From an uncultured Acidimicrobiales bacterium (GTDB lineage Bacteria; Actinomycetota; Acidimicrobiia; Acidimicrobiales; SZUA-35): a stretch of 37,334 bases of DNA. A program made the translations under genes and the position numbers. The stretch spans positions 1 to 37,334 of the forward strand of contig CALHBU010000248.1 in assembly GCA_937930655.1 (NCBI GenBank). The letters are read 5' to 3'. The notes below the pieces were generated by a model that saw only the letters and a program-made list of their open reading frames with translations, was not told where the DNA came from and searched no databases. Shown here in pieces: positions 32,548 through 37,334 of the stretch. Every line of letters begins with the position of its first letter. The first letter of the stretch is position 1.

Positions 32548-33887
32548 GTCTGTTCTCCCGGAGTGTGGGTGAGATGGCTGCCCGCAACCGCGGCGAGAAG
32601 CAACGCCATAGCGATCACTTGCATGCGAATGAGATCATCGGTCGCATTGCGGCCGAAGAAGAGCAGGACGGTCTGGAACACGCCACCGGCTAGCAACACC
32701 AGGGCTTCTCGAATCCGGCCTGTTGACAGGTGGTGGCTGACGATCAGGTTGGCCATAGCGAACATGGCAGTAGCAAAGGCGTACCAGGCGAGCGGACTCG
32801 AAACACCGGCAAACTCCGGCCCGAAGACTCGTCCGAGCACGGTGCCGCCCAGGAAATAGGCCCCACCGACGAAGCATGCTCCCATGACCGCCACAACAGC
32901 CAGGCCGCTGTGGAGAAGGCCATCGGTGCTCTCGCCTCGTTCTTTTCGCTGGGCGGCCGCAGGGAACAACGTGGTGGCCACCGACCATGAAAGAAAGAAG
33001 ACCGCCCGGCCAACGAGCGCAATAGCCGCGTAGACACCAGCCGTCTCGGGTTCGAGGAAGCGTTTGGCCATCAGCACGTCGCCGTTGTTGATGATGATTT
33101 GGCCCAACAGCAGAAGAGCAACCGGGAGGGTGTACGAAACGAGCTCGGCTTTGGCGTCGGCTGACATGGTGGGCTTTGGATCCCCACTCCGAGGGCGAAG
33201 CACACCTGTTCTTCTCATTCGGCTGGTAATGAGTTGCACGTGGCCCCACGTGACGATGAACGACGCGGTCAAACCGATGGTCGCTCCGATAACACCGAAG
33301 CCGGCGGCGACCAGGCCGATGCCAAGGGCAACCCGAGCCACCATCTCGACCACGAATGTCCAGGCCAATGGTTGGAACCGCAGCAGCCCCTGGAGGACTC
33401 CGCGGCCCACCGCCTGGGCTAGGTAGAACGGCATACCGAAGCCGAGAATGGCGAACGGCCACGCCGACGCAGAGTTGAAGAACTCGCTCCACCATTGAGA
33501 GCCGAGCATCAAGGCGGCCGCAACCGCGGTGCCGGCAAGGATTGCCATTCGCTGCAGTTTCTGCGCCAGCGCGACCGTGGCCGACGGATCGTTGTTGACC
33601 GCATTGATTCCCGCGAAACGGGCCGCCATCAACTGAAGACTGATAGCGATAGCGGTGACCAACAGCATGATGGTGACCATCAGGTTGGCGTCGGCGAACT
33701 CAGCAGGCGTCAGCCATCGACCAAGAAAAACGTTGAGGAGGTAGTTGCCGGCGTTGGCGACAAGCATCGCCAACCCGAGCGCAGCACCACCCGAGACCAA
33801 CGCCTTGCTATCGCCTCCCGCCGGTGAGTCGCTGGCGGCGGCCGCTTGCTGGCTCGGCCTCGAGCGGGTCCGTAGATCCGTCGTCAT
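32544..33887 (-). CDS. Polysaccharide flippase, Wzx/MATE-like
   Basis: 447 residues from ATG 33887, four bases after the upstream glycosyltransferase stop. Upstream in-frame codons to 33938 overlap that gene and add an unlikely peptide. After a hydrophilic N-terminus (about 30 residues) come 12 or so hydrophobic helices, starting ALGLAMLVANAGNYLLNVFL, with GRWLTPAEFADANLM between helices 1 and 2, typical of PST/Wzx transporters (the tripartite 'xxLGRxLxPxEYGxxxL' type). It probably moves lipid-linked sugars or another glycoconjugate across the cytoplasmic membrane. It sits between two glycosyltransferases. Confidence 0.9.
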   Translation of the reverse strand: MTTDLRTRSRPSQQAAAASDSPAGGDSKALVSGGAALGLAMLVANAGNYLLNVFLGRWLTPAEFADANLMVTIMLLVTAIAISLQLMAARFAGINAVNNDPSATVALAQKLQRMAILAGTAVAAALMLGSQWWSEFFNSASAWPFAILGFGMPFYLAQAVGRGVLQGLLRFQPLAWTFVVEMVARVALGIGLVAAGFGVIGATIGLTASFIVTWGHVQLITSRMRRTGVLRPRSGDPKPTMSADAKAELVSYTLPVALLLLGQIIINNGDVLMAKRFLEPETAGVYAAIALVGRAVFFLSWSVATTLFPAAAQRKERGESTDGLLHSGLAVVAVMGACFVGGAYFLGGTVLGRVFGPEFAGVSSPLAWYAFATAMFAMANLIVSHHLSTGRIREALVLLAGGVFQTVLLFFGRNATDDLIRMQVIAMALLLAAVAGSHLTHTPGEQT

Positions 33888-33891
33888 CGAT

Positions 33892-35097
33892 TCACGAGTC
33901 AGACGACAGTCGCCCGAGGTGCATGAGATGCCAATCAATCACTTCGGCCATTGGAATCCCGGTTGCTGCCAGATAGTTACGCTCGCCATGTTCAGCATTG
34001 AGGGTGGGGTCGTCCAGAAGTTTGGCGAGCGCATCGGCCAGGCTCATTGCGCTACCCGGTTCGAAATACTGTCCGATGAACCCTTCTTCCTCGATCACCT
34101 CGACGAAGTCTCCAATTGCCGGGAGCACAGCACTCCGGCCATAGGAACCAGCCTGATGAAGCACGCCCGAACTGCCGGTTGTTGACGTGTAGGGGAAGGC
34201 GGTGACCGTGGCGTTTCCGAACAAGCCGGGAACATCGTCTTCCTCCACGTAGCCGGTGAAGGTGACGTTGTCCATGTCCTGACAGCCTTCTTCGACCGAC
34301 GCTAGGTACCCCTTTGAATTGGGGCTATCAGTTCCGGCGATCACCAATTCAAGATCGGTGTAGCCCCGGCCGGCGAGCTCTCTAACGGCATCGACCAGCA
34401 CATCGACCGTCTTGTAGGTGCCCCACTTACCGAAGGCGAGAATCTGCCGTGGCCCCTCGTCGGGCGGTCCGAACTGGGGCTCGTCGATTTCTTCAAAACT
34501 GCCGTGTGGGGCCAGCAGCGCATTCTCGGCTCCGTAGCTCGACCGGAGAAACTCGACGTAGCGGGGAATGGTCAGCGCCACATAGTCGGTCTTGAGAATG
34601 GCGCGGGTGAGTGCCCGACCGGCGAGTTCCATCCCTTTCGCCACCAGCTTTGAGTCGGCGAATCCCGCATCTTGCATGTCGACGTTGTCGGCCAGGTTAT
34701 GAAGAATCACGGCCGTCGTGACGCCGGCTCGTTTGAGCAGGGCCGGAATCAGGAGGCCAAGGCCACCGGCAACTTTGCTGTCCCCAAAAGTGGCGAACTG
34801 AAGATTTACCAACACCGCATCGACATTGGCCTTCTTGACTGCTCGGACCAGACGAAACGGATTGGTCAGTGCGTTGAACTCCCACGAAACCACCGCGTCG
34901 ACCTTGGCGGCAGCCGTGGGGTCAGCCAAGGTGATCGGTGGGCCGGCATCGGTCTCATCGGCAAAGACGACCACGCTGTCGACCGATTGGTTGGAAGCCA
35001 AATGGTTGACCAGGTGGAAGCCGAACTCGTTCAGGCTGTTTCGGCCCGGAGGAAAGGCGGTGATGACGCCGATCCGACGTGGTGTAGCTCTGTTCAT
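33892..35097 (-). CDS. GT4-type glycosyltransferase
   Basis: 401 residues from ATG 35097. GT-B fold is indicated by an N-terminal RIGVITAFPPGRNSLNEF (8-25), the nucleotide-sugar half beginning QILAFGKWGTYKTVDVLVDA (218-237), ELVIAGTDS, VTFTGYVEEDDVPGLFGNAT and the acceptor/donor segment TGSSGVLHQAGSYGR, then a C-terminal GQYFEPGSAMSLADAL. Family GT4 enzymes transfer sugars from UDP- or GDP-sugars with retention. It heads the GT-flippase-GT2 trio, and its start is 110 bp from the histidine kinase stop on the same strand. Confidence 0.88.
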   Translation of the reverse strand: MNRATPRRIGVITAFPPGRNSLNEFGFHLVNHLASNQSVDSVVVFADETDAGPPITLADPTAAAKVDAVVSWEFNALTNPFRLVRAVKKANVDAVLVNLQFATFGDSKVAGGLGLLIPALLKRAGVTTAVILHNLADNVDMQDAGFADSKLVAKGMELAGRALTRAILKTDYVALTIPRYVEFLRSSYGAENALLAPHGSFEEIDEPQFGPPDEGPRQILAFGKWGTYKTVDVLVDAVRELAGRGYTDLELVIAGTDSPNSKGYLASVEEGCQDMDNVTFTGYVEEDDVPGLFGNATVTAFPYTSTTGSSGVLHQAGSYGRSAVLPAIGDFVEVIEEEGFIGQYFEPGSAMSLADALAKLLDDPTLNAEHGERNYLAATGIPMAEVIDWHLMHLGRLSSDS

Positions 35098-35156
35098 TGT
35101 TCTCTGTTCCGACGTCTTGTGCGCCAGCCGTTGTCGACCCGCTGCTAGAGGTGTCG

Positions 35157-35174
35157 GCAGGTCTTGCTACCTGC
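35157..35174. terminator. Hairpin between histidine kinase and glycosyltransferase genes
   Basis: GCAGGT (35157-35162) pairs perfectly with ACCTGC (35169-35174) around a six-base loop in the 110-bp gap between the kinase stop (35208) and the glycosyltransferase start (35097). There is no T-run, so it could be a weak terminator, an attenuator or an mRNA-processing site. If it terminates, the signalling and glycan genes are separate transcripts. Confidence 0.3.
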
Positions 35175-35207
35175 TTGAACAGTGATCTCTGACGAACAGC
35201 CGAAGGG

Positions 35208-36104
35208 TCACCGGTTGGTTGGTAGGACGAGGGTCGCAACGGTGTGCCCACAGCCGTCGTTGGTGATGGTGAGCCTGCCATCGAGTGCCTCGGCCAGTTG
35301 TTGGCACAAACCGAGGCCCAGTCCGAGGCCTTCAGAAATTCGAGCCGCACTTGCATCAAGCATGGTGAAGTCGTCAAACAAGCCTTCGATGCGGTCGGCA
35401 TCGATGCCGGGTCCGGCATCGGTTATCTCAAGCCGCAGTTCCTCCCCCGAGATTGAGATGTCGAGGTTCACCGTTCCTCGATCGCCGTGGGTCACCGCGT
35501 TGTCGAGCAACTCATCCAGAATCTGAAGAACGCGACGTTCATCGAGGTTCACGACCCGTGCCTCATGAGAGGAGCTCACCGCCAGCAGATGACCGGTACG
35601 CATGGCCGTCAGTTGCCACCGTTTGCGAATCGAATCGGCGAGCTCACCTAGCTCGACAGGCTCAAGCTCTGGCGTGACATTGCCACTACCGAGTTCTACT
35701 AAATCGAGGAGGCGGGTGAGTAGTTGTCGGAGCCGGTCAGCTGAACGTGTAGCTGTCGCCAGATAGTCGGCAGCCTGCGTCCCTTCGACATGGGGTGTGA
35801 GAAGTTCCAGCATGCCGAGAAGTCCATTGAGGGGGGTGCGGGTTTCGTGACTCAAGGTCGACAGAAAACGTTCTCGGCTGCTGGAGGCGACGGCTAACTC
35901 TCGAAGCGTTTGTTCAAGGTCGGCGGTGCGTTCAGCTACCCGTCGATCGAGCTCCTGATTCACCAGCCACAGTTCCCTCATTCCGCGGTCGGCGATCTCT
36001 TCGGCCTCCCGCCGGGCCCTCCGTTCGCGTTCAAGCCGCCGCTCCAAGCGAGCGATGCTACGGGCAGCGTCGGCTGCTTGATCAGGGCTCTCGGTACTGG
36101 TCAT
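35208..36104 (-). CDS. Cytosolic sensor histidine kinase paired with H-NOX
   Basis: 298 residues from ATG 36104. There is no membrane helix and no sensory domain: residues about 13-80 form a charged coiled coil (RLERERRARREAEEIAD) leading to a HisKA domain with His86 in FLSTLSHETRTPLNG. The HATPase part shows Asn202 in DELLDNAVTHG, the G1 box DAGPG (229-233), F-box-like GLFDDFTML and G2 GLGLGLGLC. Kinases with this N-terminal coil typically take their signal from a separate sensor protein. The H-NOX gene ends seven bases before this start, so the H-NOX protein is the obvious sensor. It lacks its own receiver domain. Confidence 0.93.
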   Translation of the reverse strand: MTSTESPDQAADAARSIARLERRLERERRARREAEEIADRGMRELWLVNQELDRRVAERTADLEQTLRELAVASSSRERFLSTLSHETRTPLNGLLGMLELLTPHVEGTQAADYLATATRSADRLRQLLTRLLDLVELGSGNVTPELEPVELGELADSIRKRWQLTAMRTGHLLAVSSSHEARVVNLDERRVLQILDELLDNAVTHGDRGTVNLDISISGEELRLEITDAGPGIDADRIEGLFDDFTMLDASAARISEGLGLGLGLCQQLAEALDGRLTITNDGCGHTVATLVLPTNR

Positions 36105-36111
36105 GCCATCG

Positions 36112-36660
36112 CTAGTCAGCGATCGCCATTTTCACGGCTCGTACGTCGAAGACGGTGATCTCCTCACCATGGCCGCTCACGATGCGTACGTCGACGTCCT
36201 CGCCGAAACGCTGGCCGGCACCGAGGATGAGGCCTTCGGCCAGGACTCCGAGCCGTCGACTCGATCGATAGGTGATTCTGAGTACATCGTCTGGCCGATC
36301 TTCGAATTCGAACTCCGGTGGCTTGGCATCGGGGTGAAGCTTTAGAACCTCGGGATGAATGATGTCGTTGACTCGTCGGAGGAAGTCGTGAGTGCCAGCA
36401 GCTTCGTCCACCAGTTCGGGGTACCGGTCGGCCAGATGGGGAAAGGCATGTTGGCCGAGGGTCCGCACCAGTTCGTCAGGCCCAAGCCCTGTCATGGGGC
36501 AGGCAGCACCGACCAGGGCTGTCAGGTCGGAATCCGGATAGCTGCCCAAGGAGGTGTAGTGGCCGTCGATCTCGGCGGCCTCCAAGAGGTCGTCCCACAC
36601 ATCCTCTGAGTACAAACCAACGACTGCTTCTTCAACTGCGTTGAAAATGACGCCCTTCAT
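36112..36660 (-). CDS. H-NOX (haem nitric oxide/oxygen binding, HNOB) sensor protein
   Basis: 182 residues from ATG 36660, preceded by a strong AAGGAG; longer frames to 36753 are rejected. The start MKGVIFNAVEEAV is typical. Proximal haem ligand His102 lies in NDIIHPEVLKLHPDAKPP, and the propionate-binding YxSxR motif is Tyr131-Ser133-Arg135 (ITYRSSRRLG). These residue numbers coincide with those of the well-studied Thermoanaerobacter (Tt) H-NOX. Position 140, which is Tyr in O2-binding Tt H-NOX, is Leu here, so an NO-selective (non-O2) sensor is predicted. It sits directly before a cytosolic histidine kinase, the classic H-NOX/HahK arrangement in which NO binding changes kinase activity. Confidence 0.95.
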   Translation of the reverse strand: MKGVIFNAVEEAVVGLYSEDVWDDLLEAAEIDGHYTSLGSYPDSDLTALVGAACPMTGLGPDELVRTLGQHAFPHLADRYPELVDEAAGTHDFLRRVNDIIHPEVLKLHPDAKPPEFEFEDRPDDVLRITYRSSRRLGVLAEGLILGAGQRFGEDVDVRIVSGHGEEITVFDVRAVKMAIAD

Positions 36661-36724
36661 TCTGACTCCTTGGATGCTGGGACCAGCACGGTGGTGGCCT
36701 TGTGTCGGTGTTCCTGTCGGCTGT

Positions 36725-37334
36725 TCATTGATTGTCTGTGAGTAGACGCTCACGGCGGTCAGTCAGGCTGGTAGCGGCCGAGTCGGCCATGACGTCCAAT
36801 TCAGCGGCCAGAGTCTGGAGTTCGCCAGGATCTGCAGTCGTGGTCCGACTAGCCATCTCAAGGGCGGCACAGTTCTGAGCGAGATCGGTTGCTCCCAGCA
36901 TCAATGCCGTTGATTTGAGTGTGTGGGCCGAGCGGGAGATGGTCACGTGGTCGTCGTCGCCAAGAGCCTCGTGGATGACGGTTCGGTGCCGGGTGAGCTC
37001 GTCGAGGAACGTGCTGATCACCGTTGCGACCACCGACCGGTCGCCCAGGTCGGCTACCAGTTGATCGATGGTCGCATCGTTTATCGACCCCGTGCTCTCG
37101 GCGCCGGATGGCTCAGATCCCCACTTGCTGATCATGTCGCCGAGATCGGTCAGAGAAATAGGTTTGGCCAGATAGTCGTTCATGCCGGCGTCGAGGCAGG
37201 CCTCCCGGTCGCCGGAGGTAGCGCTGGCGGTCGTGGCGATGATCACCATCGGGTTGTCTCCGGTCTCGTTGCGCCTGATACGGCGGGTGGTTTCGAGACC
37301 GTCTATGCCCGGCATGTGCCAGTCCATCAACACC
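36725..37334 (-). CDS. Receiver-Hpt protein, C-terminal part (5' end beyond window)
   Basis: The reading frame runs off the right edge; about 203 C-terminal residues are visible. It begins inside a receiver domain (VLMDWHMPGIDG, with the phospho-Asp fourth in the visible part; LAKPIS supplies the Lys), then a linker, then a histidine phosphotransfer domain with the phospho-His in RSAHTLKSTALMLGA. This is the usual C-terminus of a hybrid histidine kinase of the BarA type, so the missing part may be HisKA-HATPase, but that cannot be seen. It is 64 bp upstream of the H-NOX gene on the same strand and could form a phosphorelay with the other signalling proteins. Confidence 0.9.
   Translation of the reverse strand, partial: VLMDWHMPGIDGLETTRRIRRNETGDNPMVIIATTASATSGDREACLDAGMNDYLAKPISLTDLGDMISKWGSEPSGAESTGSINDATIDQLVADLGDRSVVATVISTFLDELTRHRTVIHEALGDDDHVTISRSAHTLKSTALMLGATDLAQNCAALEMASRTTTADPGELQTLAAELDVMADSAATSLTDRRERLLTDNQ

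Noticed and set aside
1-37334. Possible CRISPR array, phage, insertion sequence, tRNA or rRNA
   Set aside because: No regularly spaced repeats, no transposase, integrase or phage motifs and no RNA gene that I could recognise on either strand.

Overview
The window is high-GC, densely coding DNA with frequent ATGA/GTGA gene overlaps and many GTG or TTG starts. The gene content (PspC-type sensor kinase, MMPL-like protein, OtsA, mycobacterial-style thiolase-like protein, cystathionine beta-synthase with CBS domains, Thr/Pro-rich lipoprotein linker) points to an actinobacterium. My best guess is a member of the Acidimicrobiia, but this rests on gene content and style only. I see no rRNA, tRNA, CRISPR array, insertion sequence, phage gene or origin.

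Left part (1-6225): an envelope-stress type locus. A divergent PspC-domain protein (cut by the window edge) faces a PspC-fused sensor kinase and its NarL/LuxR-type response regulator, followed by a MacB/LolD-like ABC ATPase and a large FtsX-type permease. Both operons carry the same tandem CTCAGGGT element, with an 11-bp period, upstream of their starts. I read this as the probable binding site of the response regulator.

Middle part (6272-26353): mostly metabolism and envelope genes. These are NudC, a small zinc-ribbon protein, an orphan UgpC/MsmK-type sugar ABC ATPase with a VOC protein, a membrane-anchored coiled-coil protein, aroA with a translationally coupled zinc-type dehydrogenase, otsA, a thiolase-like protein lacking the usual cysteine, a small CopD-like membrane protein, a DUF937 protein, a CocE-type lipoprotein hydrolase, a divergent MMPL-like protein, the transsulfuration pair cbs and metB-like, a 2-hydroxyacid dehydrogenase and a solitary LivK-like lipoprotein.

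Right part (26429-37334): a signalling and glycan block. A PAS-GGDEF-EAL protein with an intact GGDEF site and an altered EAL site meets, tail to tail and with an 82-bp overlap, a long collinear minus-strand run. In transcription order this run is REC-Hpt (cut by the window edge), H-NOX haem nitric-oxide sensor, cytosolic histidine kinase, glycosyltransferase, Wzx/MATE-like flippase, GT2 glycosyltransferase, STAS, SpoIIE-type phosphatase, HATPase (RsbW-like), second STAS, and single-domain response regulator. The arrangement suggests that NO sensing, a phosphorelay, a partner switch, cyclic-di-GMP and glycan export are linked. It is the most interesting candidate system here. Function is inferred from domains and order only.
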